A stretch of DNA of 64,000 nt from Aromatoleum aromaticum EbN1 (GTDB lineage Bacteria > Pseudomonadota > Gammaproteobacteria > Burkholderiales > Rhodocyclaceae). Shown here piece by piece: positions 54,393 through 63,530 of the stretch; within the stretch, counting starts at the first letter, position 1, and each line of letters opens with the position of its first letter. The DNA is taken from positions 2,480,001-2,544,000 of the forward strand of contig NC_006513.1 of NCBI RefSeq assembly GCF_000025965.1, in the 5' to 3' direction. Position numbers and translations under genes: made by a program. The notes under the pieces are model-generated. The model saw only the letters and a program-made list of their open reading frames with translations. It searched no databases and was not told the DNA's origin.

Positions 54393-55697
54393 TCACCTTT
54401 CGTACACTGGGTGTTGGCCGTCGCCCGAACTGCCGGTAATGATCGTCTGAAGGTCACGAATCATTTTTGCCTGTACGGTCTGCGCTTCATACAGTTCCTC
54501 GAAACGCTTGCGCCCCGATTGGGCAATGCGGTTTCGCAATGCTTCGTCCTCCATGAGTCGCAGACATGCATTGGCAAATTCGACGGGGGTATCGGCGATG
54601 AGTATGTCGCGTTCCGGAACCAGATCCAGTCCTTCGGCGCCGATCGATGTCGAAACAACGGGGCGGCAATACGCAAGTGCTTCAAGGATCTTGATTCGGG
54701 TGCCACCACCGAACCGGATGGGGGCGATGACGATGTCTGCTCGTTCGTAGCAGGGCTCGACGGAATCCACTCCTCCCGTCACCGTCACCGCAGGATCTTC
54801 GGCAAGTGCCCTGATTGCGGAAGACGGCCCCCGACCGACGATCTCCAGGGCGAGCGTACCTTTGGCCTGGACCTTGATGAGAGGAAGAATCTTGCCGATG
54901 AGGAACAGCGCCGCATCTTCGTTGGGCTGATACGTCATCGTGCCCAGAAATAGCAGGTTCACTTCTCCGCTCGCTGGGCGCAGCGGCAGTGCGGTCACGT
55001 CAGGCAGCGAGTTCGGCACGACGCAGATTGTGGCAGCAGAACCGACGTTGTGGAGGCGTTCCGCGTCGAGCGCCGAACATACGCTCACCCCGACCGCTGC
55101 GTTCAGCGCCTGCCTTTCCCTGTCTGCCGTTTCAAATTGCTCGAGTTTCATAAGCAAACGTTGTTCGAATCCCGTTGATGCACCCCTCACCGAAATTTCC
55201 CGCTGCAGGGCGATCGATTCAATATCATCAAAGTCGACAAAGACCTTGAACCTGTCTCGGATGGAGCAACCGAGCAGCGGCTCGAGCAACGTGTAATTGC
55301 GAAGGCGGAAGCAGTACACCAAATCAAAACTGCGCTTGGAGATCCGAGCACGAAGGGCTCCGAGTTCGGGACAATTCCGAAGTGTCGTCATGGGGCGCCC
55401 CCACGTCAGCAGTCGCCTAAGGAAGGTCGCGCCAGGCACGCCGGACGTCCGGGCACGAGCAGTCATCTCGAGCGGAATCAGGTGCAGGGATCGGCAGCGC
55501 GCGCGCAAGGCATCGAGCGGCTCCAGCCTGCTGATCTGCCCCGGCGTCAAAAGCAGCACGATGTCTACCTCTCCCGCCTTGGACAGTGCCTCGATATGAG
55601 CCCAGGCGCGTTTCTGAATGCCGGCACCCTCGGCGATTGGTTGTGTGGGGCATAGGAACAGAGTGTCCAGCCGCTTAGGTGTATTTCCGTGCTGCAA
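54393..55697 (-). CDS. Glycosyltransferase (GT4-type)
   Basis: The 434-residue GT-B protein has an N-terminal segment LFLCPTQPIAEGAGIQKRAW and a donor-side region with LLFLGTMTYQPNEDAALFLI, IVGRGPS and TRIKILEALAYCRPVVSTSIGAEGL (E-x7-E). It resembles the transferase at 39264-40490. The only plausible start is TTG 55697, with GGAG upstream. The gap of 148 bases to the methyltransferase holds no gene. Confidence 0.87.
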   Translation of the reverse strand: MQHGNTPKRLDTLFLCPTQPIAEGAGIQKRAWAHIEALSKAGEVDIVLLLTPGQISRLEPLDALRARCRSLHLIPLEMTARARTSGVPGATFLRRLLTWGRPMTTLRNCPELGALRARISKRSFDLVYCFRLRNYTLLEPLLGCSIRDRFKVFVDFDDIESIALQREISVRGASTGFEQRLLMKLEQFETADRERQALNAAVGVSVCSALDAERLHNVGSAATICVVPNSLPDVTALPLRPASGEVNLLFLGTMTYQPNEDAALFLIGKILPLIKVQAKGTLALEIVGRGPSSAIRALAEDPAVTVTGGVDSVEPCYERADIVIAPIRFGGGTRIKILEALAYCRPVVSTSIGAEGLDLVPERDILIADTPVEFANACLRLMEDEALRNRIAQSGRKRFEELYEAQTVQAKMIRDLQTIITGSSGDGQHPVYER

Positions 55698-55741
55698 GGA
55701 ACCATCTCCGGTCGTGGTTGGAAAATGTCCTCAGGTCGTAG

Positions 55742-56584
55742 TCAGGCATCGACGACTCTTTCAAATGTACTTACTGCATCCTGAAGACGGTCCAGCCTAT
55801 CGTTTAAAACCGAGTCCGACGAAAGGAGCCACGCATTTTCCGACGAGATAGAACGCAACTTGCGTTCTATCCAGTACATTTTCAGTTTCGAGCGAAATTC
55901 ACCCCTTGGTTTCGCCTTCGCATTGTTCCACAAGGGAGGCAACGCGACTGGCGAGAAGGGGAGTTCGACGGATCTGCACCAATCGGTCCATTTGAACGTA
56001 TTGGTTCCACCTTCCAATTCGACGCTGTTTGCTCTAATCGCACGCCATGGAATACGAAGGCTGTCTGCCAGTATCGCTCCATGCATTGCCTCCGCAATGA
56101 CGAATTTGCAGCGGCTTAGGTTTTCAAGAAAAGCTTCTACATTCAGGCAGGGTGAAACCAGTTGATAACCCAAACGTTCGGCCATTATGCTCCACAGGTC
56201 GTGAGGAGCAGAGAAGTATGGAACGATTCCGATCTCGTACCGTTGAGGGTTGTTTATCCGATAAAGTCTGGCGACCATGGATGCAGGATCTATTATCCCG
56301 AGTTTGGGTGAGATGCCGAGCGCCGCGGCCGTTAAGGGGCCTCGTACGGAAAAAACTCGTAAATCAGTTTGAGGGCTTATTCCATGTTCTTTACTTCTCG
56401 TCCCGCTGCCCAATATGTATTTTGGTCCCGGTGAATTCAGTCTTTCATCAAGTACGGATCCGATTCCATAAAGCGTTCCGGCAACGTCGAGTGTACTAAG
56501 TCGTGGCACTAATTTCGGCCAAAGCCAGGTGTTAAGTGCGTCTCCGACATTCGGTGGCGTCGTCCTGCACCAGTACATTTCCAT
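55742..56584 (-). CDS. Polysaccharide pyruvyl transferase-like protein
   Basis: The 280-residue protein opens MEMYWCRTTPPNVGDALNTWLWPKL, the N-GD signature of pyruvyltransferases (CsaB/WcaK-like), and shows LYGIGSVLDE, VRGPLTAAALG and SRCKFVIAEAMHGAILADSLRIPW, including the conserved H-G. It would add a ketal-linked pyruvate to a sugar. TTG 56596 is an alternative start. Base composition is AT-richer than the window average. Confidence 0.82.
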   Translation of the reverse strand: MEMYWCRTTPPNVGDALNTWLWPKLVPRLSTLDVAGTLYGIGSVLDERLNSPGPKYILGSGTRSKEHGISPQTDLRVFSVRGPLTAAALGISPKLGIIDPASMVARLYRINNPQRYEIGIVPYFSAPHDLWSIMAERLGYQLVSPCLNVEAFLENLSRCKFVIAEAMHGAILADSLRIPWRAIRANSVELEGGTNTFKWTDWCRSVELPFSPVALPPLWNNAKAKPRGEFRSKLKMYWIERKLRSISSENAWLLSSDSVLNDRLDRLQDAVSTFERVVDA

Positions 56585-56628
56585 CGTAGTGTCCAATGCT
56601 CGTGCGAGAAGAATACGGCTTCAGGGTC

Positions 56629-58089
56629 TTAAAGATGCTCACGCGTACCGAATAGATTTAGGTGGGCTAGAAGTAGTGATGCTTCCATTTTTAGCGGGTG
56701 CTTTGTGACTGCGATCCCTAGCGCCCAGCCAGATACAAAAAGAAATGCACTTGCCGTAATGATGGTAAGTGTCGTGAAGGTGTTTGGCGAAAAATAATCG
56801 TAAATCCTGATAAGAACGGGGCCTATGATTGAAATTGGAACAATTAAATATGCTGCTCTGACTGCGCGCCAAAATTCCATTAAGTTCAAATTAAACGCAA
56901 CTCTCAAGCTGTGCAATAAAATAATACATTCAATCACGTAAGAAATGCTAAAGACGACAACCACCTGATCGAGATCGAGCCAGATTGAAGACAGAAGGGA
57001 GAGAATTCTGAAGCATTGAGTTACGACCTGGGCTCGTAAGAGAAGGCCGACTTTCCCGCAAGCAACCAGTGACGTGCTAGCCATCGATGTCGGCGTAGTA
57101 AATATCGCGAACGCGCAGAGAAGTGTGGCGAGTGGTGCGGATCGCTCCCAGTTGGGGCCGAAGAGGAAAAGGATGAGGGGGGCAGCCATGACGGCAAGTA
57201 CCGCAAGAGCCGGAGCAGTGAAGGCGATCATGTAGTTCATTGCTCTGCTGTACAGATACGCTGGATTCTGGCCTGCGCGGACGTCTATCGCGAACGAAGG
57301 CAAATAGACGCCGCGTACCAGTGTGATGATTTGTCCGAGGGCCATGTTTCGGAGCCCGTTCGCGCGACTGAAGTATGCGACGGGAGCAAAGCCCAGCGTA
57401 CGTCCAAGGATTAGATCTGGAGCGCTGTTTCCAAGCTCTGAGAGAATCGAGCCTGCACTGGATAGCGAGCCGAATCGCATGATCTCACCGAGGCCACGCA
57501 CAGCTGGCAGCATGAACACCTGTCCCCGCCTCATGATGTTTAGAATCACGACGCTAGAGATGCTCCCCGCGACGGCGCCCCACGCCATGCTCAGATAGCT
57601 TTCTCCGGCGAGTGCAGCACCTATCGTGACGGTAGTGCTCACGACCGTATTGGAGATGTTGACGATCGCGATCTTGTCGAAGCGCATCTCGCGGCGCAGG
57701 AGGGATAGTAGCGGCGCTCCGAACGGAAGGATCACGAAATTGACCGCGATAAGCCGGATCACTTCTGCGATTGCGGGGCTGCCGTAAAAGCCGGCAATTG
57801 GCGTGCGGAGCAGCAGGAGAAGGACGGCGATTGACCACGAGATGCAGAGCGTGACCGTGAATGCCGCTCGCAGCCGTTGTCGGGTGACTTCCTTTATCTG
57901 GATGAGGAACTGGCCGACGCCGAACTCGCGGAAAATGTGGGCGAAAGCGAGGACAGAAACGGAGACGGAGAATATCCCGATTTCTTCCGGGGCGAGCAGT
58001 CTCGAGATGACGACGATACTCGTGAAATTCACCGCAAAGATGATCAGCTGGGAAAGGGCGTTGATCCCTAGCGCCTTCCGTATCTTCAT
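56629..58089 (-). CDS. Polysaccharide flippase (Wzx-like, MATE/MVF superfamily)
   Basis: The 486-residue integral membrane protein has ~12-14 hydrophobic helices, starting with INALSQLIIFAVNFTSIVVISRLLAPEEIGIFSV, the typical Wzx N-terminus. It flips lipid-linked repeat units to the periplasm. The DNA is markedly AT-richer than most of the window (many A/T runs around 56640-56960), suggesting recent acquisition with its neighbour. ATG 58089 or TTG 58095 may be the start. Confidence 0.9.
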   Translation of the reverse strand: MKIRKALGINALSQLIIFAVNFTSIVVISRLLAPEEIGIFSVSVSVLAFAHIFREFGVGQFLIQIKEVTRQRLRAAFTVTLCISWSIAVLLLLLRTPIAGFYGSPAIAEVIRLIAVNFVILPFGAPLLSLLRREMRFDKIAIVNISNTVVSTTVTIGAALAGESYLSMAWGAVAGSISSVVILNIMRRGQVFMLPAVRGLGEIMRFGSLSSAGSILSELGNSAPDLILGRTLGFAPVAYFSRANGLRNMALGQIITLVRGVYLPSFAIDVRAGQNPAYLYSRAMNYMIAFTAPALAVLAVMAAPLILFLFGPNWERSAPLATLLCAFAIFTTPTSMASTSLVACGKVGLLLRAQVVTQCFRILSLLSSIWLDLDQVVVVFSISYVIECIILLHSLRVAFNLNLMEFWRAVRAAYLIVPISIIGPVLIRIYDYFSPNTFTTLTIITASAFLFVSGWALGIAVTKHPLKMEASLLLAHLNLFGTREHL

Positions 58090-58129
58090 GAGCAATGTGC
58101 TTACAAGGAGAGCGCGAAGGGAATGACAG

Positions 58130-59380
58130 TCACGTCAGGATCTCGATAATCTCGGGGTGGCCGAGGAAACCAGTTGGACTCGCACTTGCGCCATATGCGC
58201 CCGACTGATGTATCACCACCAGGTCGCCGGGCTGCACTTGCGGCAGATTTATCTTTTCTCCAAGCAGATCCAGCGGCGTGCATAGCGGTCCCACAACTGA
58301 ATAGTTCTCCGTTGCCGCATCACCCATACGATTGCCGATGGCGACCGGGTAATTCTTACGGATTACCTGGCCGAAGTTCCCGCTTGCTGACAGATGGTGA
58401 TGCAGCCCGCCGTCGGTCACGAGGTAAGTGTGACCGCGCGACACCTTCTTGTCGATAACCCGGCACACGTAGATGCCGGCTTCGCCGACCAGGTAGCGGC
58501 CGAGTTCGATGACGAGCTGCGCTTGTGGCAGTTTGCGCGCCGCTTCGGCGACGAGGGCAGCGAGGTTGTCGCCAATCGGAGCAAGTTCGAGCCGTTGTTC
58601 GCCGGGGAAGTAGGGGATGCCGAAGCCGCCACCGAGATTCAGGAACTTCACCGGCGCCGGAGCGTGCTCAGCGAGGCGCAGGGCGAGTTCGAAGCTTTTC
58701 CGCTGCGCCTCGACGATGGCCTCGGCCTTCAGATTCTGCGAACCGGCGAAAAGGTGGAAGCCCTCGAAAGCGAGACCGGCGCGGCCGATTTCAGCCAGCA
58801 GTTGCGGCACCTGTTCGGCATCGACACCGAACTGCTTAGGGCCGCCGCCCATCTTCATGCCTGAGCTTTTCAGCTCGAAATCGGGGTTCACGCGCACGGC
58901 GACTCGCGCTGGCAGGCCAAGCGCCACGGAGGCGGCGACGAGCGGGGCGATCTCCCGAAAGGATTCGAGGTTCACCAAGATGCCTGCCGCCACAGACTGC
59001 TGAAGTTCGGCGTCCTGCTTGCCGGGGCCGGCGAAGCTGATTTCCCCAGGATCGGCACCGGCGTCGAGTGCCACCTTCAATTCGCCGGCGGAGGCGACGT
59101 CAATGCCATCGACCAGCTTCGCCATGTGGCACACCAAGGCCGGCATTGGGTTGGCCTTCATCGCGTAGTGCAGTCTCACTTCGCGCGGCAGCGCGGTGCG
59201 CAGTTCCGACACCCGTTGCGTCAGCAGGCCGCGGTCGTAAGCGTAGAACGGCGTGCGGCCGACGCGCGCAGCAAGACGCGTGAGCGAGATTCCGCCGACG
59301 ACGAGTTCGCCCTTGGCCACGGAGAACTGCGTCATCGGGGCGTGGGTGGGAGGTGCCTTGACAGTGACGGAGTTGCTCAT
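58130..59380 (-). CDS. Exosortase-A-associated PLP-dependent decarboxylase (fold III)
   Basis: The 416-residue protein is a fold-III (alanine-racemase/DapDC-like) decarboxylase. The PLP Lys is in LHYAMKANP (Lys75), with GIDVASAGEL, HLFAGSQNL and GGGFGIPY phosphate-binding segments and a C-terminal GPLCTPLDLL. The acidic residue normally following Cys (CESxD in DapDC, CDGxD in ornithine decarboxylase) is Thr here, so it probably does not recognise a distal amino group. Its neighbours (ligase, ATP-grasp, ACP) suggest a carrier-bound amino acid substrate. ATG 59380 is chosen; an upstream ATG is possible. Confidence 0.9.
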   Translation of the reverse strand: MSNSVTVKAPPTHAPMTQFSVAKGELVVGGISLTRLAARVGRTPFYAYDRGLLTQRVSELRTALPREVRLHYAMKANPMPALVCHMAKLVDGIDVASAGELKVALDAGADPGEISFAGPGKQDAELQQSVAAGILVNLESFREIAPLVAASVALGLPARVAVRVNPDFELKSSGMKMGGGPKQFGVDAEQVPQLLAEIGRAGLAFEGFHLFAGSQNLKAEAIVEAQRKSFELALRLAEHAPAPVKFLNLGGGFGIPYFPGEQRLELAPIGDNLAALVAEAARKLPQAQLVIELGRYLVGEAGIYVCRVIDKKVSRGHTYLVTDGGLHHHLSASGNFGQVIRKNYPVAIGNRMGDAATENYSVVGPLCTPLDLLGEKINLPQVQPGDLVVIHQSGAYGASASPTGFLGHPEIIEILT

Positions 59381-59435
59381 TGCCCGATGGTCATCCATGT
59401 TGTGCTGGAGCTTGCTGCAATAACAACACAAAAGG

Positions 59436-61016
59436 CTATATCGTGCTTGCCAGCGCCTTGCGGTCGATCTTTCCATTCAGGTTGCGCGGCAGCGGGGCTT
59501 CGCGCACCTCTATGCAGGCGGGCACCATATATCCCGGCATGCGCGCACGACACTCAGCCAGCAGCGCAGCAGGGTCGAGTGTGCCCCCGACCGGTGGCGT
59601 GACGATCAGGACGATAGTCTGGCCGAGGGTGTCGTCGGCCACGCCGAAGGCGGCGCATTCGCCGACAAGCGTCGTGGCGTAGACAATTTCCTCCACTTCG
59701 GTCGGGCTGACGCGATAGCCGGAAGTCTTGATCATCTCGTCACGGCGGCCGATGAAGTATAGGAAGCCTTCCTCGTCGCGGCGCACGTTGTCGCCCGAGA
59801 ACACGGCGATCTCAGGTAGCACCAAGCCACCCTGGCGTCCGGGAGCGTGGGCGGGAAGGGGCCTGAAACGTTCTGCGGTCTTTTCCGGATCGTTCCAGTA
59901 GCCCATCGCGACCAGCGCTCCGCGCTGCACCAGTTCACCGGGCTCGTTCGGCGCACATTCGTTGCCGTCTTCGCGCAGCACGAATACGTCGGAGTTGGGG
60001 ATGGCCTTGCCGATCGAATCCGGGCGACGATCGACCTCTTCGGGCGGCAGATACGTGGCGCGGAAGGCTTCGGTGAGACCGTACATCAGGTACGGCTCGG
60101 CCCGCGGCAGCATCGAGCGCAGTCTGCTGAGCGTTTCCATCGGCATCCGTCCGCCGGTATTCGCGAAGTAGCGCAAGTGCTCGCCAACGGTTTCGGGCCA
60201 CTGCAGCTGTGACAACTGGATCCACAGCGGCGGCACGACGGTAAGACCGGTGATCCGTTCCTTCTCGAGCGCTCTCAATACGTCGCGCGGCATCAGATAG
60301 TTCAACAGCACGACCCGCGCCCCGACGTGGAAAGCGGTTGTGAGCTGCGAGAAGCCGGCATCGAAAGACAGTGGCAGCGCGGCGAGCAGCGTGTCACCGG
60401 AATGGTTTTTCAGGTAGCCGGCGACGCTCTTCGCGCCTGCGACCATATTCCGGTGGGACAGCACTACGCCTTTTGGGCGGCCCGTGCTGCCGGAGGTGTA
60501 CAGAATGGCCGCCATGTCGGAATCGATCACGCGGTGACCGGGGGCCGTCGGCGCGCTGAGCATGTCCTGCCAGCGATGCATCGAGGCGCCCGGCAAGACC
60601 GGCAGTTCGGCCGATGTTCCGGTGAGTACGACGTGGCGCAGGTCGTGACACGTCGCGAGCGTGTCCTTGAGGGCGGCAAAGCGCTCCGGCGAAGTCACCA
60701 GCACGCGCACATTGCAGTCCTGCAGGATGTAGCCGACCTGCTCGGCCTTGAGGATCGGGTTTACCGGGACGAACACGCCACCCGCCAACGACGACCCGAA
60801 GAACGCTGTGACGGTTTCGAGGCGCTTATCGAGATAGATGCCGACGCGTTCGGAGCGGGCGAGGCCGAGCCCGCTCAGGCCGGCGGCGAATGCGATGACG
60901 TCCTCGGAGAGGCCGGAATAGTTGTGGGTGCGGCCCGTGAACGTGAGTGCCCCGGCGTCGGGGGAGCGCTCGGCTGAGGCGAAGATGAGCCGGTGAAGAA
61001 GTTCGGTGGAAGTCAT
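59436..61016 (-). CDS. Exosortase-A-associated acyl-CoA/ACP ligase (AMP-forming)
   Basis: The 526-residue ANL-superfamily enzyme shows the P-loop ILYTSGSTGRPKGVVLSH, motif A5 YLMYGLTEAF, A7/A8 RDEMIKTSGYRVSPTEVEEI and the catalytic Lys segment LPRNLNGKIDRKAL. It adenylates a carboxylate and transfers it to CoA or to the carrier protein nearby. It lies between the decarboxylase and the ATP-grasp gene, and matches the acyl-CoA ligase subfamily of exosortase-A loci. Substrate unknown. ATG 61016 has no strong ribosome-binding site. Confidence 0.92.
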   Translation of the reverse strand: MTSTELLHRLIFASAERSPDAGALTFTGRTHNYSGLSEDVIAFAAGLSGLGLARSERVGIYLDKRLETVTAFFGSSLAGGVFVPVNPILKAEQVGYILQDCNVRVLVTSPERFAALKDTLATCHDLRHVVLTGTSAELPVLPGASMHRWQDMLSAPTAPGHRVIDSDMAAILYTSGSTGRPKGVVLSHRNMVAGAKSVAGYLKNHSGDTLLAALPLSFDAGFSQLTTAFHVGARVVLLNYLMPRDVLRALEKERITGLTVVPPLWIQLSQLQWPETVGEHLRYFANTGGRMPMETLSRLRSMLPRAEPYLMYGLTEAFRATYLPPEEVDRRPDSIGKAIPNSDVFVLREDGNECAPNEPGELVQRGALVAMGYWNDPEKTAERFRPLPAHAPGRQGGLVLPEIAVFSGDNVRRDEEGFLYFIGRRDEMIKTSGYRVSPTEVEEIVYATTLVGECAAFGVADDTLGQTIVLIVTPPVGGTLDPAALLAECRARMPGYMVPACIEVREAPLPRNLNGKIDRKALASTI

Positions 61017-61156
61017 TCTGTATGGGCTATCGGCATCGGCAATCGCATGGGATGGCATAAGTCTAACCGAAAGCACATAACGGTCGCCTTACGGGTGAAG
61101 GGAGCGCGTGACAAGCAGCTAACGTGGGGAATCGTCCCAGCGCGTCGACTCCCACA

Positions 61157-62326
61157 TCAGGCCTTACCCGTGATGAGCCGGCTGGCCTTGCGGGCGGCTC
61201 GCCCCGGCAGGTTATTCGCGAAGCGGCGGAGCGCTCCCAAGAACGGGCCGAGGTCTCGCAGGTCATAGTAGACACCCTGAATCCGATGCCCCAGCAATTT
61301 GGCGGGCGCGTTCTGCATCAACCAGGGGATCGCACCGGGGTCGCGCTCGCCGTTGATCCACAGATGGCTCGTCCTTTGCGCAGCCGGCGGCAGTGGCTCT
61401 CCGGTTACGGCGCAGTACTCGATAAGCGGCAGGTTGACGCCGTTGGCCACGCACAGCCCGACCCAGAAATCCGTTCGGCCTACCGTCGGCTCGATCACCC
61501 ATTGGCGACCTTCCCTGTCCCGCTTGAGTTCGAGTGATACCGGGCCGGACAGCTTGAGCCCTTCGAAGAATTGTCGAGCCAGTCCATAGACTTCGTCGCT
61601 CGGTTCGGGGACGGCAATCGTCGTATGCCCCATGGGGCGCGATCGCAACTTGCGGCCTTCGAAGCGGGCGAGCACGCGCCCTGCGTCCAGATACAACGCG
61701 CCAAAACGGATATGCGTGTCGTCCCCCGGGATGAATTCCTGAACGATCACCGGCATGCTCTGCTCCATGCGCCAGCGTGCCGCGACGAAGGCCTCCAAGG
61801 AGTCCGCTACCTGCGTCTTGAACGCCGATACCGGGCGGGTCGGTTTGGCGATTACCGGGAACTGCAGCGTCGTCAGACGATCTCGGGCTTCGTCGAGATT
61901 CGTTATTAGCAACGACTTCGGGTAGTGCAGCCCGACCTCGAGGCAGCGTGCCTCGATGCGGTCCTTTCCGAGAAGTGGGACCAGAATTTCGGCTGCGTGC
62001 GCCCAGCTTAACCGAAACCGGCGGGAAACGGCGTCCGCATGCCGTCCAACCACCTCGACCATACGGTCATTGGTCAGAAACAGTACCGGTTTTCCGGTGT
62101 TTTGCTCGGGAATTTCGAGTTGCAACAGGTTTTCGATGAGCCCCTCGCCATTTATGTCGGGCACAATGCGTATCTCGGCGCAACAAGTGCCTACGCCAGG
62201 GAGCGCGGCATTTGCCTCCAGTGCGAGCACACGTATGCCCGCCTGACAAAGCGATCGCGCAATACCTAGACCGTGGGCACACAAGCCCACGACGACGGCG
62301 TGCTGGGGGGCAGTCGGGCTCGGCAT
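61157..62326 (-). CDS. ATP-grasp family ligase (second, next to the ACP)
   Basis: The 389-residue protein shows VVVGLCAHGLGIARSLCQAG at the N-terminus, a central PVIAKPTRPVSAFKTQV lysine strand, QEFIPGDDTHIRFGALY, and the metal-site region SLELKRDREGRQWVIEPTVGR (Glu ligands). It is divergent from the acyl carrier protein gene, 114 bases apart. By analogy to BtrJ it could load an amino acid onto that carrier; this is an inference from layout only. Confidence 0.88.
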   Translation of the reverse strand: MPSPTAPQHAVVVGLCAHGLGIARSLCQAGIRVLALEANAALPGVGTCCAEIRIVPDINGEGLIENLLQLEIPEQNTGKPVLFLTNDRMVEVVGRHADAVSRRFRLSWAHAAEILVPLLGKDRIEARCLEVGLHYPKSLLITNLDEARDRLTTLQFPVIAKPTRPVSAFKTQVADSLEAFVAARWRMEQSMPVIVQEFIPGDDTHIRFGALYLDAGRVLARFEGRKLRSRPMGHTTIAVPEPSDEVYGLARQFFEGLKLSGPVSLELKRDREGRQWVIEPTVGRTDFWVGLCVANGVNLPLIEYCAVTGEPLPPAAQRTSHLWINGERDPGAIPWLMQNAPAKLLGHRIQGVYYDLRDLGPFLGALRRFANNLPGRAARKASRLITGKA

Positions 62327-62440
62327 GCTGGAGATCCAAAAGTATGTTCGCTATATTCTGTCACGAGAGCGACGAACGCACTTATTTTATGATTCTTGCA
62401 GAAACGGGGGGTGTAACAACACCGCCCATTCAGGGAGCAG
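62327..62440. promoter_or_regulatory. Divergent promoter region between ATP-grasp and ACP genes
   Basis: The 114-base AT-rich gap includes a TATGAT (62388-62393) that could be a -10 for the ACP side, but no matching -35 is seen. It must drive both transcripts. Confidence 0.3.
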
Positions 62441-62692
62441 ATGTTGGACATTCACGCAGAAGTTCTTGCCATTCTCGATGAAATTCTGAGCCTGCAAGGA
62501 CGTGCGGCCGGCATGACGGCCGACACGCCCCTGCTTGGCGCCGTGCCCGAACTCGATTCGATGGCCGTGGTCGGTGTGATCGGCGCGATCGAAGAGCGCT
62601 TCGACATCATTTTCGATGATGACGAAATCGACGGCCAAACCTTCGCCAGCGTTGGTTCGCTGGTCGAGGCGGTCAGCGCCAAGCTCACCTAA
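62441..62692 (+). CDS. Acyl carrier protein, exosortase-A-associated
   Basis: The 83-residue four-helix carrier has the phosphopantetheine serine in ELDSMAVVGVIGAIEERF (Ser40) and the acidic helix II and III residues of ACPs. It can hold an acyl or aminoacyl group as a thioester. AGGGAGCAG precedes the ATG. It is followed by the two hydrolases and divergent from the ATP-grasp ligase, making a compact carrier-centred module. Confidence 0.93.
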   Translation: MLDIHAEVLAILDEILSLQGRAAGMTADTPLLGAVPELDSMAVVGVIGAIEERFDIIFDDDEIDGQTFASVGSLVEAVSAKLT

Positions 62693-62699
62693 ACTGTCC

Positions 62700-63530
62700 A
62701 TGTCGCCGAAACTGCACGCCTTCCATCTGCACGCACCGCACGGATTCCGATTCTGCGTCAGCAGGACGCCGGTAGCAGAGCGACCGCGCCATGGAGTGAT
62801 CATCCATGTACCTGCTTTCGCGGAGGAGATGAACAAGGGGCGGCACATGGTCGCGCTGCAGGCGGACGCTTGGGCTCAGGAGGGGTGGACCGTGCTGCAG
62901 ATCGATCTCGGCGGTTGCGGCGACAGCGAGGGCGATTTTGCGGCGGCAAGCTGGGATAGCTGGCTTGAGGACGTTCGCATCGCCCACGCATGGGGGACGG
63001 AGCAGGCGTGCGGACCGGTCTGGCTGTGGGGCCTGCGGCTCGGTGCACTGTTGGCTAGCGAGGCCGCGGCTCGTTATCGGCTCGAGTGCGGCTTGCTGCT
63101 TTGGCAGCCGGTAACGAGCGGCAAACAGCATCTCCAGCAGTTCCTGCGCCTGTGGAAAATGGCGCAGGTCATTGGCAAGGCAGGGGGAGACGACAAGCCG
63201 CCGCACGAGCGCCTGGCCGCAGGCGAAACGGTCGAGGTCGGCGGCTATGAAATCGCTCCAGCCCTGGCCCAGGGCATCGACGCTGCCCAACTCGCGGCGG
63301 TCGCGCCCCTTCACGGCGTGCATTGGTTCCAGGTGGGCCCTGCATGGGCGGCGACGCCCTCTCCGGCCTTCGAGCGTCTACGAGCCCAATGGGACGCGGC
63401 CGGGATTGAAGTGCAATATCACGCCGTCGTTGGCCCGCTATTCTGGCAGACACAGGAAATCGAGCTCGCGCAAGAGTTACTCGACAGGTCGCGCAAGGTG
63501 CCGGATGTTTCGGAGTTTGCCCGCGCATGA
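62700..63530 (+). CDS. Exosortase-A-associated alpha/beta hydrolase 2
   Basis: The 276-residue protein has an alpha/beta-hydrolase layout with HVPAFAEEMNKGRHMV (oxyanion loop region), IDLGGCGDSEGDF and a nucleophile-elbow sequence LWGLRLGALLASEA. The elbow reads G-x-Arg-x-G instead of G-x-Ser-x-G, and the late His position reads GPLFWQ. It therefore lacks a visible Ser-His pair. Its family is always found near hydrolase 1 in exosortase-A loci, with unknown reaction. It overlaps hydrolase 1 by four bases. Confidence 0.85.
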   Translation: MSPKLHAFHLHAPHGFRFCVSRTPVAERPRHGVIIHVPAFAEEMNKGRHMVALQADAWAQEGWTVLQIDLGGCGDSEGDFAAASWDSWLEDVRIAHAWGTEQACGPVWLWGLRLGALLASEAAARYRLECGLLLWQPVTSGKQHLQQFLRLWKMAQVIGKAGGDDKPPHERLAAGETVEVGGYEIAPALAQGIDAAQLAAVAPLHGVHWFQVGPAWAATPSPAFERLRAQWDAAGIEVQYHAVVGPLFWQTQEIELAQELLDRSRKVPDVSEFARA

